This document shows positions 1 to 11,915 of a stretch of 64,000 nt of DNA, piece by piece; positions within the stretch are counted from its first letter, which is position 1; every line of letters begins with the position of its first letter. The DNA is from Physcomitrium patens. Its lineage: Eukaryota; Streptophyta; Bryopsida; Funariales; Funariaceae. A program made the translations under genes and the position numbers. Below the pieces are notes generated by a model. It searched no databases, was not told where the DNA came from, and saw nothing but the letters and a program-made list of their open reading frames with translations. The DNA lies in the NCBI RefSeq assembly GCF_000002425.4, contig NC_037270.1, positions 15,523,178 to 15,587,177 of the forward strand, read 5' to 3'.

Positions 1-739
1 GATTTACCATCAACTACTATCAAGCTGATTAGACACTTTCTTGCCATTAGCAAAGTAATAATATGATACATTCTTCTATTCAAAAATCATCATATTATGC
101 TAGTTATAGTTGTTATTTATAATTTTATATTTTTAATTGTACAAAAGTTGATAATCTTTTGATAGAAGATTTAACAAATTATTTATTAAAGCGACATATG
201 ACAATAAAAGTATAATTAAATAAAGCTCAAGAATAACAAAAGATCAACATAGATGCCTTTTACATGAAAAAATCTTAATTATACATAACCATTAAGGTAT
301 ATTTACTTTGTCATAATATCAAGATTTTTTTTTGTAACAAGTTAGATTATCTTACACTATGACTATTTTTTATTTGTAAAAAAAATCAATTCAGTTGCTT
401 ATTAATTACACCTACCAAAATTTATGAAGATCCATCTTGTGTTTTATATATTTCTTCTTGAGCTATACAAGACAATAGATATATAAAAAAAAGACATATG
501 CTACCTTCTCCTATAGAAGTAAACAAAAATAAAAAATTTGACATGGAAGAGATCTTAGATTCAAGGTAGTGCCAAAATAGAATAAAAAATTGTTTGTGGT
601 TTCTTTGTATTTGTAATACTAAAGAGATGGAGAATAAAAAATCAATAGATTCAACTCAAGAATTATGATTTATTAAGTTACTGAATAAAGCATTAAAATT
701 GTCATAACCTTTAAGGCAACATAATAGAGATGAAGATCC
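1..739 (+). pseudogene. Element A: 3' end of Ty3 pol (integrase C-term, chromodomain) and start of ORF3
   Basis: This is the tail of an alpha-family Ty3 chromovirus that starts left of the window. Bases 1-400 match, in order, the integrase C-terminal region seen at 48910-49300 in element G. Bases 420-600 match the linker and chromodomain start (ATGAAGATCCATC..., then the lost 'FHVSLLEPY' segment). From about 628 the ATGGAGAAT start of ORF3 is visible, and it breaks off near 739. Stop codons and single-base indels occur throughout, so nothing is translatable. The join to an oppositely oriented LTR fragment at about 742 marks a rearrangement or later insertion. Confidence 0.75.
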
Positions 740-741
740 TT

Positions 742-854
742 TATACTATCTATCTAAGATCTACATGACAACATTCTATAGGACCTCCAACACATGTCTA
801 ATTTGTGAGACACATGTCTTAACTTACAAGACAAGTTTCTTAAATATATGCCAC
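742..854 (-). mobile_element. Fragment of alpha-family LTR, reverse orientation
   Basis: The sequence ACTATCTATCTAAGATC... through GACAAGTTT matches the centre of the minus-oriented LTRs at 30330-30430 and 36090-36200, including the words for 'gaggtcctatagaa' and 'acttgccttgcaag' in reverse. Only about 110 bp remain, squeezed between element A and the 5' LTR of element B. Confidence 0.7.
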
Positions 855-1398
855 TGTCTTAGATATACATATTTATTCTAATAATTATCTAGATAATAAG
901 AATAGGTAGAAGTAAGTCAAAGTAGATAAATATGATAATATCTTGTGGAAAGCTTCATAAAAACTTCATAGACGTTGCTTTACCTTTATACATGTCTATA
1001 GGAGATTGATAGGTTGAAAACTTGGCCAACAAGGAAGCCACGTGTCAACATGTTGACCACTTGTAGTATAAGTTGGACATATGGCACACACCTAGGAAAC
1101 TTGTCTTGCAAATTAGATATGTGTCTTGCAAGTTGAACGCATATTAGAGGTCTTATAGCATGTCGCCATATAGTTCTTAATTAAGTAGTATATATAGAGG
1201 CAAGAGTGAGGCCTTTCTCATTCTTGTCAACTCCTTTCTTGCTTTTAGTTTAGTTTCAAGAGTCTTATGATTTCTAGGCTTAGGCAATAGCCATTCCAAT
1301 TCTTCCTTGAATATACATACTTTCTTCTATTTTGTCACTTTTCTTTTGTCATAGATTCCATGAGTTTATGTATCTTCTTCTAGTTTGTGTCCTTCACA
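855..1398 (+). repeat. 5' LTR of element B (alpha family) with PBS at 1421-1430
   Basis: A 544-bp LTR that starts TGTCTTAGATATACAT and ends GTCCTTCACA; the family consensus is TGTCACGGACATA...TCCTTGACA. It contains a TATA-like AGTATATATAGAGG near 1187. The tRNA-iMet complement ATATCAGAGC lies at 1421-1430, 22 bp inside the LTR edge. The same spacing recurs in element D. Confidence 0.85.
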
Positions 1399-1559
1399 AA
1401 TTGATAAGAGTACACATATAATATCAGAGCTTTGTCCTTTCTTAATTAAAGTTAGATTATTCCATTCTCTTGATAAGACATAAGCATATTAGAAATTATG
1501 GATTACCTTCTTCTAAACTGATATTGTTTTTAGAATTTTTTTTTCTTGATTCTTGAGTA

Positions 1560-2600
1560 TTGTATTATGTGAGAATAGATATTTTATTTTTTATATTTTA
1601 TTCTACTAGCATAGCAGAGCTTGCTGAAATGAAAGGTGCAATGGCTCAAATACAAGAAAAAATAAGAAAGTTAATGCTTGCAATGCATCAACTCAGTCTA
1701 CTACCACAAGGAGTAGCAAGATTATCAAAAAGTGAAGATATAGAGATGATTGGAGTTGCTTCAACATCTATACCAAGCTTCACTAGTGCTCCTACAATAG
1801 GACATTGTTCAAGTTTCAAAGAATCAAAAATTGGATTGCCTGAGAAGTTTGATGGCACAAGATCTAAGTTTCAAGGATTCATCAATCAAGTACAAGTGGT
1901 GATTGAACTACAGCCTCAAAGTTATCCAACTCAAAGATCACAAGTCAGGTTTTTTTGAACACTACTTTCATATTCTGATTTATCATGGTTTTTATCATTT
2001 CTTGAATAATATAATGCAATATTGGATAATTTGGAAGCATTCTTGGTAGAGTTTCGATCTATGTATGGAGAACATGATGCAATCTATATTGCAACCAACA
2101 AGATTTGTATCTTGTGACAAGGCAATCGATCAGTGATATTATACACTTCATAATTTTGAAAATTAGTGATAGATATTAAGTAGAATGATGCAATACTCAT
2201 CAACCAATTTCTTTATGTATTACAATATGAAGTAAAGAAATTGATGTTCAATTTATCTAATCCTCAGACATTGAATCAAGCAATTGATTTTGTTGTGAAA
2301 TGTGATAATCGGCTTTTTGAGTTTTGATCTGAGAATCGTACAAGGAAATCTCAACATTATTATAATTTAATGATGAGACTAATGACTTTTCAATCTAAAC
2401 ATTTGGAAGTAGAAGACATGCAAATTGATGCTGTATGTTTCTTATAAACAAGAAAAGATTTATCGTCGTCAAGAAGGACTATGTTCAAATTATGGAGAAG
2501 CTAAGTACACTGCTCAATATTATTTAAAGAAATAAGACAACTACAAAATGAAGAATACTACTGCCAAAGATAAAAAATATTAGAAAATAAATTTATCTAG
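1560..2600 (+). pseudogene. gag pseudogene of element B
   Basis: Encodes the structural Gag of a Ty3 element. The first open stretch (1560-1958) carries a coiled-coil-like N-terminus (AELAEMKGAMAQIQEKIRKL) followed by LPEKFDGTRSKFQGFINQVQ, the start of the retrotransposon Gag core. Homologous Gag sequence then continues through stop codons to about 2440, where LCSNYGEAKYTAQYYLK marks a ruined zinc knuckle: the second Cys and the final Cys have changed to Asn/Tyr-type residues. At least five in-frame stops are present. The N-terminal subtype matches elements D and E, not G and H. Confidence 0.8.
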
Positions 2601-2619
2601 CTACAATAAGGATTGTGTG

Positions 2620-5600
2620 GTTGGAATCTTGTACAATTCCTAATAAAGGTCCTATTCTCTCTTCAAAACCCTCTTCTTGTTTTACAATAGATGTACATTT
2701 AGGATCTAATAATCACAAAGCCTTTGTATTAATAGATTTAGGAACCTCACCTCGTTTTTTAGGTGAAGAATTTATTAAAAGTCATAATATATAATTAGTA
2801 CAAAAAACTAAACTCCTACATGTAGAAGTCATAGACGGTCGTTTGTTATCTTCTACAGATGTTACTCATGAAACACTTCCTATAGATGTAATAATAAATA
2901 GTCATAATAGTCTCGTAATTTTTAATATGATTAGATCTTCTTCTAATCGAGTCATTTTAAATTTATTATCACTAGAAAAATATAATCCTATGATAGATTG
3001 GATTTCTTGTAAATTTGACTTTTCTTCAAATATAATTAAGAGTTTTTTTAATCCAATAGAAAGCCATGAGTCTAGTATAGCCAAATTTGTACTTATAGGT
3101 GCAAAAGCTTTTTTGTATGCTACAAAAGAAGGATCGTCTTTTGTTATTTATGCTACATCCACTTTAAATGATGAAAAGATTTAAGTAAAATTCCAAGTTA
3201 ATATCAAGATTTTTAAGATGTTTTTGAAAAGAAGAATGCAAATATTTTCTTGGAGCATTGTCCATATATTTAAAGTGCTCAATTGATCCTAAAGAAAGAA
3301 CTCAGCTGCCATTTGGTCCAATCTATAATTTATCACAAAATGAGTTGGCTGAACTCAAGAAGTATATCGATGAGAATTTGGCCAAGAATTTTATATGCCA
3401 TTCAAAATCTCTTGCAGGAGCTCCTATCTTATTTGTAAAGAAAAAAGATAGATCATTGCAAATGTATGTGGATTATGAAGGACTCAACAAGATATGTATA
3501 GATATCTTTTATCTTTGATATTTAGACTTCTTGATCAATTTAATCAAGCTAAGATCTATATAAAAAAAGATCTATGAAGAGCATACAATCTGGTTTGTAT
3601 TAAAAAAGGAGATGAATGGAAGACTGCATTTCGAGCAAGGTATGGACACTTTGAATATAATGTTATATTTTTTGGACTCATGAATGTACTAGCTACTTTT
3701 CAACATCTTATAAATGATATTTTTTGTGAATTTTTAGATGTTTTTGTTGTCCATTACTTAGATGACACTTTAATCTACTCTAAAAATATAAAAAAATATG
3801 AAGTTCATGTTCATCATATATTACAAAAACTTAGAGATATGGGATTATATGCTAAGATAGAAAAGTGTATATTCCACACTAATCAAGTTGACTTCTTAGG
3901 ATACATCATTTCAAACAATGGTCTAATGATGGATTCTAAAAAAATTCACATAATCATAGACTGGAAGATTTCAAAAATAGTACAAAATGTATAATATTTT
4001 TTAAGATTTGCTAATTACTATCGGATCTTCATCAAAAAAATTTCTCAAATTGTAGTGCCACTTATATGCTTAACTTATAAAGATAAGTTATAATGGAGTA
4101 AAGAAGTAGAAGCATTATTTGAAGCTTTGAAGAAAGCTTTTACTTTTGTACTAATCCTTTATCGCGTCAACTTCTCCAAAGTATTTTTTATGGAGACAGA
4201 TGCATCTGACTTTGCCTTGAATGTAGTCTTATTACAAATAGGAGTAGATAACAAATTTCATTCAATAGCTTTTCATTCAAAAAATTTTTTAGTAGCCGAG
4301 ATTAATTATAAGATCCATGAAAAAAAACTTCTTGCAATCATGGATTTTTTTTAAGAATGGCATCATTATTTAGAAGGCACTTCAAGTCCAGTCAGTATAT
4401 ATACAAATCACAAGAATCTCAAATATTTCATGTAAGCATGTATTTTGAATTATCACTAGGCTCGTTGGAGCATGTCTTTGTAAAGATTCAAATTCAATAT
4501 CACTTATTGGTTAGGAAAACAACAAGATTTATTTGATGCCCTTTCTAAATGTTTTTATCTTACACCAAAAGAAAGAGAAGCAACTCTTGACTGACAAAAG
4601 TTAATTTTAGTGAAGCTAAAAAAATTTCATCTTTGAGCAACAAAATCAAAATTGACTATTGATTTGACTTTTTTCAAGCAGATCCAAGAAAATATGTCCT
4701 TAGACCTTTTTGTTCATGATATTAAAAATAATTCTTCTAAATCTCAAGATACTTCTAAATTTGAGTTTAAGGAGAATCTACTCTATTTTAAAAGATTTTT
4801 ATATGTTCCAAAATAAGAAATACAATTATATGCTCTTGAAATTCATCATAATTTTTTTACAGCAAGATATTTTGGATATAATAAGACTTTGGAGCTTATA
4901 TTTAGAGATTTTTGGTGGCTTCAAATGTGAAAGAGTGTTAAAGAATTTGTGCAAACATGTAATGTTTATTCAAGATCAAAAACTCCTATTCATTGACCTT
5001 ATGGATTCTTCTAACCATTATCTATACCAAAACAACCATGGTCTTCTGTCTCTCTAGATTTTATCATAGATCTTTCAATTTCAAATTTATATGATTTTAT
5101 ATTTGTGATTGTAGATCATTTCACTAAGAATTCTTTTTAACATATAGAAGGTGGATATAAAACTATCTTTGGCTTTCCGTCATCAAATTGATAGACAAAC
5201 AGAATAAATAAATCAAGTTTTAGAGCAATATTTGAGGTATACCATTAACTATTAATAAGATGATTGGACAACACTTTTGCCATTGGCAGATTTTTCTTAC
5301 AATAATTTGGTACATTTTTCTACTCAATAAACATCTTTCTTTGCCAATTATGATTATCATACATAATTTGATACTTTTGACTTTTCAAAAGTTGATAATC
5401 TTGTAGCAAAAGATGTGGCAAATCGATTGTTAGAGCTACATGCAACAATGAATACACAATTAAAAGAAACTCAAGAATGACAAAAAGCCAATACAGATGT
5501 TTATTGTAAGGAACAACCTCAATTCTATGTGAGAGATAAAATATGGTTATTTTTTCATAATATTAAAACTATTTGTCTTTGTGATAAGCTAGAATATCGT

Positions 5601-5957
5601 AAGCTTGGACCATTTTTCATTTGTAAATATATCAATTTAATTGCTTATTGATTATACCTACCAAAGTCTATGAAAATCTATCCTATGTTCCATGTGTTTT
5701 TACTTGAATCATACAAGACAATAGATATACAAGAAAGGAGACAAATGCCACCATCTTCTATAGAAGTGGACAATAATAAAGAATTTGAGGTGAAAGAAGT
5801 CTTAGATTTAAGGCGGTGCCAAAATAAGTTAAAATATCTAGTACAATAGCATAGATATGACATTAATGAATGCACATGGAAGCCATCTAGGAATCTAGTA
5901 AATCCATCAATTAAAGTTAAAGCTTTTCATGAACAACATCCATCAAAACCAAGATAA
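2620..5957 (+). pseudogene. pol pseudogene of element B: protease, RT, RNase H, integrase, chromodomain
   Basis: Domain order along the sequence: aspartic protease about 2640-3000 (active-site region reads LIDLGTS, so the Asp-Ser-Gly triad is damaged); RT about 3290-4000 with KKKDRSLQMYVDYEGLNK and intact YLDD in VVHYLDDTLIYSKN (3749-3790); RNase H about 4130-4500 with METDASDFALN; integrase about 4620-5260; chromodomain about 5640-5957 with FEVKEVLDLRR and the WKPSRNL remnant. The integrase core lost roughly 150 bp near 5140, between the first catalytic Asp region (SLDFIIDLSI) and KTIFGFPSSN, which removes the second Asp. The open segments move between frames 2 and 0 in the RT, so at least two indels are present. 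Confidence 0.82.
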
Positions 5958-6055
5958 AGAGTCAAGAAATTCTTTGCTATAAAGAAAAATAAGCCCAATA
6001 GAGATTTCATTCTATCTTTTATCATTATTTCTTTAGATATTTTAGTGCTTAGGAG

Positions 6056-6478
6056 ATAAAGAACCAACAACCAATAGATTCAACTTGAGAGCTATCATTT
6101 GCTGAGCTATTAGATGAGATATTCTAACTATTACAACCTTTAAGTGAATAAAATTGAGTTGAAGATCTATAAGAATGACATATTTTTCTTTGAATAGATG
6201 GCAAGATATAACACATTTGGTACCATGACCTTCAAAGGAACTCTCAGTCTTTAGTGATACTTTTGGAGGTAAGAATCACTCTTGATGCTATTACTAATGT
6301 TTTGTTTGAAGGGAGTTATGAAGGCCTCAATTATGATCAAATATCAAGGTGGTTTTTTTGCCTTGGTATGAGACATTATCAATGGTTGAAAGAACCTATC
6401 AACTACCTTTGAAGGAAACAAAGATCAGAATACATGATAAATATAATTCAGTGCATCTTGGACTTCATTAATATGTAA
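6056..6478 (+). pseudogene. ORF3 of element B: conserved post-pol ORF of unknown function
   Basis: An alignable reading frame of exactly 141 codons lies between the chromodomain and the 3' LTR. It has no indels relative to the copies at 49728-50150 and 54931-55353. The start codon is now ATA (ATG in element G) and the stop is TAA at 6476. About ten internal stops are present, all explicable as C-to-T or G-to-A. The conserved C-terminal core reads LLEVRITLDAITNVLFEGSY, then RHYQWLKEPINYL and IIQCILDFINM. I do not recognise the family: I see no signal peptide, transmembrane segment or Cys/His cluster. Its repeated presence at this position in several independent elements implies it was a real gene of the element. 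Confidence 0.6.
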
Positions 6479-6507
6479 TCACCGCTCCTCGTGGAAGTCG
6501 TTCTTAG

Positions 6508-6565
6508 AAGGGGAGATAATATCACGGACATACATATTTATTTTGATAATTATCTAGATAATAAG
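6508..6565 (+). mobile_element. Polypurine tract and truncated 3' LTR of element B
   Basis: AGAAGGGGAGATAA (6508-6520) is the plus-strand primer tract. TATCACGGACATACATATTTA at 6520 is the start of the 3' LTR. Similarity to the 5' LTR fades after about 45 bp. A short stretch at 6590-6630 resembles minus-oriented LTR sequence. Confidence 0.75.
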
Positions 6566-6882
6566 ATTAATATGTCTACATATAATTAACTAATCTACAT
6601 GTAGACATATATAAAGGTGAAAGCACATGTCATGTGATATAACGTTGGGTTCCAAATCTCATCAACTGTATGTAGTTTAATTTGGTTATTAATTTTTATC
6701 CATTGATAATTTTTTTGTTAGTTGACTTTATTTATATTAATTAGAGTTTGAATACTTAAATAGAGAAATATCTTTTATTTGATATTCTTATCAAGTTAAG
6801 TCTTATAAGTAAATTTGAGAATAAAAAAAATTATTTTAAAGATTTACTAAGCTACGGTGATTTAGCCAATTAATAAAGCTTT

Positions 6883-6915
<33 letters not shown>

Positions 6916-7203
6916 TCTTCACACTTGCACACTTGGATTCTTTCTTTGTGGTGTGAGAGATAACTTGATTTAGTTTGGTATAGATTTCTAATCTTTCACT
7001 TCATAAGAATCTCTTATTTTTTTTAATATGTGATATAAGAAGTTGAAATAATATAGATCAAAAAAAAAAAAAAAAAAAAAAAAAAAACTGATTTTTGGTT
7101 TATTTTTGCTGTTGGATTCTAAGCACTACTATATTGGGTGCCAGAATCCAACTAGGTTGTACTATTACACTGTTGGTATAATAATGCTAGGCATTGGATA
7201 TGG
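6566..7203. other. AT-rich spacer with no recognisable gene
   Basis: No coding segment or known repeat is evident, apart from a possible 40-bp minus LTR scrap (6590-6630) and two opposed homopolymer runs (T at 6887-6914, A at 7060-7087). A short imperfect inverted repeat (TTGGATTCT / AGAATCCAA) lies at 7110-7150. Confidence 0.5.
6887..7087. repeat. Opposed T28 and A28 homopolymer runs
   Basis: A run of 28 T (6887-6914) and a run of 28 A (7060-7087) flank 145 bp. Single-stranded, the two runs could pair into a stem. A third run of exactly 28 T occurs at 33463-33490. Confidence 0.8.
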
Positions 7204-8545
7204 TGTCATGTAGTAATATGACTATTTGATGAAAATATGAACAAAAATGATATTATGATTTGTACTCTATCATTTTAGTTTAAAAATAATTCTAGACATT
7301 TATACAAGGTTTATATGAAAGTCTATTACATTATTTTCTTATTTTAATAGCTAGTAAATTAAAGATTGGTTAGCAAATTTACCCTCTAGGTTATAAAAAA
7401 ACTCTTTTAGTACTTTAGAAAGGCCATCAATTAATAAAAATGAAATAGATTAGATAAATGTTAAATATAATCAACTCCAAGATGAAATTAAGGTTAGGAT
7501 TGTACTAAAAAATTCCTAGGAAAGATTGAATTTATACTCATGGAATAACCATTTATAGATCAAGATTGAAATGAAATCTCTAGCCACTAAAACGGTCACT
7601 TAGGGCAAAATAAGGGAGATTTTGGAAATCAAAGATTTCGATCAAAGAATTAGCTTCAAGCTCATTCTAGAGTAATAAAGCTTATTTTCATAATTTTTGA
7701 GATAAATTTGCAATCATTGTACAAAATTATGGTTTGTATTAGTAACTTTGAATTTATGTAATAAAATTAGAGCTAACACTATCAACTAGTTCATAAGATG
7801 TATATAACATCTATGGTTTTAATTATGTTAGTGTGTATTTGAATAGATGTATTATATATATGTAAACTTTTGTATTTATCTAATTATGCAATTGAAAGAT
7901 ATTCAATTCTTAGTACAAGGAGATACTAGAAGTTGGTAGTTTAGAGTTGGGTAGGATTTTGGCAATATCTAAAGATCTACTTATTAAGACAAGGAGAAAT
8001 TTGGAATGGTTTTAGAAGACTAATATATCAAGCTATACACCAATTTGGAGCTAAAGTTAACAATTGGAGATAAAGAAATTATTTCTTGAACTTCATTATC
8101 AACCTTCATGTAAGCAACTAAGGGACACCAATATGATTCTTTTGTATTTTTTTTCATAGTTTATAAGTTGGATTGGGTTGAAATTTTTTGAGCATATAAG
8201 AGACATATTCTTATATTATTATGAATTTTTTTGTACCAATTGGACGATTAGATTGGAAATTATAACTAATTGAAGCTTGTTGCATAGAAATTGGATTTGG
8301 AGAGAAAATTTGAAGTTGCAAAAAATGGCAATTCATAAGACATTTAGGATTTGTATTCAATTTAGGTAATTAAGAAGATTTATTTTGTACATTTTGCATT
8401 GACTTTAAGCCCTTTTGCATTGGAATTCAAATTTCTTCCTTCTTAATGGTTGAAATCTATTAGAGTTTCTTATATAATTGTAACATATGACTTCACCTTC
8501 TACAACCAGGTGTCTTGGTGCATTTCCAAACAAGAAGACATATAA
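7204..8545 (+). repeat. R2 repeat, copy 1 (degenerate)
   Basis: The left end GGTGTCATGTAGTAATATGAC matches the left end of the R2 copy at 9353 (GGTGTCATGTTGTAACATGAC). The right end around 8515-8545 (GTGCATTTCCAAACAAGAAG, then CATATAATATAAT) resembles the shared R2 terminal words. The interior diverges and shows no domain. A minus-strand open frame at 8405-8671 (88 codons) lies here, but I see no reason to think it is a gene. Confidence 0.45.
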
Positions 8546-9352
8546 TATAATATAAGTGGTGAACCTGAAGTGAATGTTTGAATGCTTTGATCTTGATCTA
8601 CAATATCGAGCAAAACATGACTTTGTAACTAAGTCCAATGATTTCTTAGTGGAAACCAATTTCCAATCCAATTAATGAATAAAACTTTATTGGATTTTCA
8701 TCATCATCCGTCTATCGACCCCACCAGATTTGAATGCTAAGATGCCATCTCCAACTGTTGCTATCTGATAGTTGGTTTGCAATGTCGTTCGAGTATAAGT
8801 CAGTTTTACATCCATCGCCTACTAAATCCTAAACCAACAGTATATCATTCATCTAAAAGATGGAAAGCTGCTTTTAACCATGGGATCATTGGACTTGGTC
8901 ACATGGTCGATGCTTTTTCTCTATTGCGGAGAGCAAGATAAATGTTCCGAGGAGAGACATTCAACTTGAAGCGAGAGACGCCTGGAAGACTTGAGGATTT
9001 GGTGAAGTGAGAAAAGAAAGAGAGCCTATGTTTACAAAACCACACAATAGAAGATGATTGCGACAACTGAGGCACTGTATGGATGGTACAGTATTAGGTT
9101 CAAACGTAGGAGGGTTGACCTCCGCCGCAGCAACCTATGGGGGCTCATTTCTCAACAATAGATTTTTTTCGTGAATAGGTGGAGAGATATCAAATCTAGC
9201 AAGATGAAGAGAGTACAGCCCTTGCGTGGATTTTTTGTTGGCACAAGATTAGCGTGGTGGGTGGATGCTTCACAAGATTGAGTATGCGATAGGTGAAGAC
9301 TAAGTAGTGGGTGATGGATCTTTTTAGATCTGGTCATGAGCGGTAGCAGCGG
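8546..9352. other. Relatively GC-rich spacer, no gene recognised
   Basis: Base composition is noticeably richer in G and C than the surroundings (for example CTCCGCCGCAGCAACC near 9120), and I find no alignment to the repeats elsewhere in the window. A 68-codon minus-strand open frame (9152-9358) has no recognisable motif. This may be a remnant of single-copy host DNA lying between two R2 repeats. Confidence 0.45.
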
Positions 9353-10868
9353 TGTCATGTTGTAACATGACTATATAGTAAAAGATGATAACATGGATCT
9401 TATTTTAGAAGAGCCAAGTTAAAAGAAAAAATAGAAAATATGGATAAAAGATAGGAAGGTAGTAAAACTTTTAGTAGCAATGCTGCCTTTTTAGAAAGGT
9501 GACTTCTACTTACTTTGTAGCGCTATAAATAAGACAAAATAAGGTAGATTAGAAAAATAAATAATATAGGCATTATAAAGAAGAAGTTAAGAGTAAATTC
9601 CAATAAAAATTGCTTAGAAAAACTAGATATTGATACCTGGAGAGGGCCGATTATGAACTAGGGTCGAAATCAGACCCTGGAGCACAAAATCGAGTCTTGA
9701 CGATGACTTCAGGGTTCTTTTGAAGATTGGAGACTGAATAGGCTTTCTATGAGCATTGATTTTGGGTAATTGGGAGTTGATATGACTTTGTAAGAGCTTT
9801 GTAAAATCAAGATTTGTTTTAGATGACTTGGGTTTATGAAATAAAATAGAATTTATATTTTGCATGATTTCAAGAGTTATATAATACATCTATAGGTGAA
9901 ATTTTGTGGGTTTATGGTTATACTTGTGTTCAATATGTATTGTGAATTTGAGCTCGATCTAACGGTTAAATTAAGGAATATTGAGGTTTAAGTGGATCAA
10001 GGTCTCAGAAAGTAGAATTTTAGGTCTAGTAGGGATTTTTAAGATTTCTTGCAATCTACTACTTGGATTGGAATGAAACTTATGTGAGAGGATATTAGAC
10101 TTGATTTTCTATGTATATGAGAATTTTGAGATCAATCGAACGGTGCAAAGGAGAGATATTGGCTCTGGAAGATTAGCATCAAGATTGGAGAAGGAGGCCA
10201 ACTAATACTTGAGCACATTTTTGAGGTTATTTTCAATGTGGTAATTCCGATCCTTTTCAAATTTTTTGTGCTTGTTTTTAACTTATTTTTTTAGAAGTGT
10301 GCAAAATTTGAATTAACATCAACGATTGATTCATTAGTTATTTAGGTTTAAGTCTGTTATAGGAATTACTAGGATTTGGTTTAGGGTTTGGTTAAGGTTT
10401 GGTTTAGGATTTAGGATTTAGTTAGAGTTTGATTTAGAGTTTAGGATTTGAATTAGGATTTGATTTAGGATTTAGGATTTGGTTAGGATTTTGTTTAGGA
10501 TTTGGTTGGAGTTTGATTTAAGGTTTGTTTAGGGTTTGATTCAGGGTTTAAGATTTTATTAGGATTTAAGATTCAATTAGTTTTGGCATAAAGTTTGAAT
10601 GAAGTTCAATAAGATTTCAACTAGAATTAAATTAAGATTGAATTGAGCTGTATTTGAGTGATATTTGTAATCCTTCATAATTTCTTTAAGAATTCTTATT
10701 GTTTGTTTGAAATTTTTTGACATTTTTTTGAATTTGATTAAGCTTGTTTAGCATTATTATGATCTAATTAGAGTATTGTTAGTATTTTATTAGAATTAAG
10801 ATTTTGTTATTAAAATTTCCATTCTTCCTTCTACAGCATTCTCAAGCAAGACTTCACGTATTATGACA
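9353..10868 (+). mobile_element. R2 repeat, copy 2: probable solo LTR with telomere-like tract
   Basis: About 1.5 kb, starting TGTCATGTTGTAACATGAC and ending CACGTATTATGACA, so the ends are TG...CA with a 6-bp inverted match (TGTCAT/ATGACA). It aligns in reverse with 56035-57606 over the ends, the AGGGTCGAAATCAGACCCT segment (9658-9677) and the GGTTTAGGATTT tract. The flanking 5-mers AGCGG and ATGGC do not form a clean duplication, so the solo-LTR reading rests on end structure and repeat status only. No coding domain is seen. Confidence 0.55.
10330..10560 (+). repeat. Degenerate TTTAGGG-like tract inside R2
   Basis: Repeats of the type GTTTAGGGTTTGGTTAAGG and GGATTTAGGATTT fill about 200 bp. 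They resemble the plant telomere unit TTTAGGG, but the period drifts between 6 and 13 bp and perfect units are rare. The reverse-complement tract occurs at 56275-56560 in the other R2 copy, so this is part of the repeat rather than a chromosome end. Confidence 0.7.
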
Positions 10869-11563
10869 ATGGCTCTTATCTTGTTCAAAAGCTCTAGTAC
10901 ACATGATTTTAGTTGTACTATGGATGTACTAATTGAATCAGCATTGATTTCACATACTGCACAAGTTGGATGTTGGATTTTGAATATTCTTTGGTTTTGT
11001 TTCATTTCTTTGTATATGGTCATTAGATTTTAGTGTTGGCAGAAAGTGCAGTACTAATTATTGGCTGTATTAGAGGATAAGGCTTAGAAGCTCGTACATT
11101 TTTGTGTACATTAAGTAATCAACAACGGTGTGCAGAGAAGATAGAACATACTACGTCAAAATCTTCTTTTTTAGCATTAAGTGGACTCCAGATCTAGACC
11201 TTTGTTTGGAGATCCTAAGCAAGACTTTTTGTAGATTTTTCTTGATGTTGGTGATGGAAATGGAGAGCTCAAGATTGTGATTTTAGTAAACATCCCATAA
11301 CATGCTCCATTGTTGATCGAGTAATAGAAAGGAAGTTGGTCACTATTGGGAATGCAAAGGCTTCAAAGGGTGGAACCGTTGTGAATCTTATAGATGTGCA
11401 AATGCCTTAAAAGCGGACCTTGAGTAAGCTCAGGAAATTCTTTGGTCCAAAATTGTAAGTACAATGTACTTGTCTGATTAGCATTTCAGTTGCCATGGAA
11501 TCGTCTAGTCTAGCTTTGCAATTGTTGATAACTACAATTACAAAAGAGAAACAATCTTCAACT
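10869..11563. other. Unassigned sequence between R2 and the copia LTR
   Basis: No domain is recognisable on either strand. Short open frames at 10796-11023 (-) and 11407-11616 (-) have no motif, and they run into R2 and the copia LTR respectively. Confidence 0.4.
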
Positions 11564-11915
11564 TGTTGAAGATCAGCAAGTACTTGCTTAGTTACAACCA
11601 CATAGAGATTAAGCATAGTATGTTGCTAATAGTCAAAAGGCAGCAAAGAATTAAAGGAAGTTACTGTGGTAACATCAAGAGTTTGTAGTTGGCAGCTAGG
11701 TTAAGAAAGAAGCTAGGATTTAGTTAGATGAAGTAAAAATGGATGTAAATATGAAAAGAATGGAAGTTGCGTTGTTGGTTAGCAAACCACCACCTATAAG
11801 TAAAGAGTATTGGAAGTAAGAATTATCTTTTTCCACACTTCTCTTAGAATGCAATCTTTGCTGATACTAAGTGTTTATAGCTTTTAGACTTCTTTTCTTC
11901 AATAGGTTATGGACA
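11564..11915 (+). repeat. 5' LTR of the copia element
   Basis: 352 bp, from TGTTGAAGATCAGCAAGTAC to TTATGGACA. It matches the reverse complement of 20127-20477 (351 bp) throughout, including the stretch for GCAAACCACCACCTATAAG. Both copies begin TG and end CA. Bases 11880-11910 contain the shared AGACTTCTTTTCTTCAATA. Confidence 0.75.

Larger units (their letters stand above)
855..6565 (+). mobile_element. Element B: decayed Ty3/gypsy chromovirus (alpha family)
   Basis: An almost full-length but dead LTR retrotransposon. In order it has a 5' LTR, tRNA-iMet-type PBS, gag, protease, reverse transcriptase, RNase H, integrase, chromodomain, ORF3, a purine-rich tract and the first ~45 bp of the 3' LTR. 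The body is strongly AT-rich compared with element C and has many stop codons plus several frameshifts. The right LTR is truncated around 6565, so no target-site duplication can be read. Family: Metaviridae-type plant chromovirus, recognised from the domain order and the Gag motif LPEKFDGTRSKFQGFIN. Confidence 0.88.

Noticed and set aside
8405-8671. Minus-strand 88-codon open frame in R2 copy 1
   Set aside because: No recognisable motif, no conserved partner in the other R2 copies, and the length is easily reached by chance.
9152-9358. Minus-strand 68-codon open frame in the GC-richer spacer
   Set aside because: Short, without motif, and it overlaps the R2 edge.
10330-10560. A true telomere or chromosome-fusion site
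   Set aside because: The units are degenerate with irregular period, and the same tract recurs inside another R2 copy at 56275-56560, so it belongs to a dispersed repeat.
11407-11616. Minus-strand 69-codon open frame
   Set aside because: It overlaps the copia LTR (11564 onward) in antisense and has no domain.
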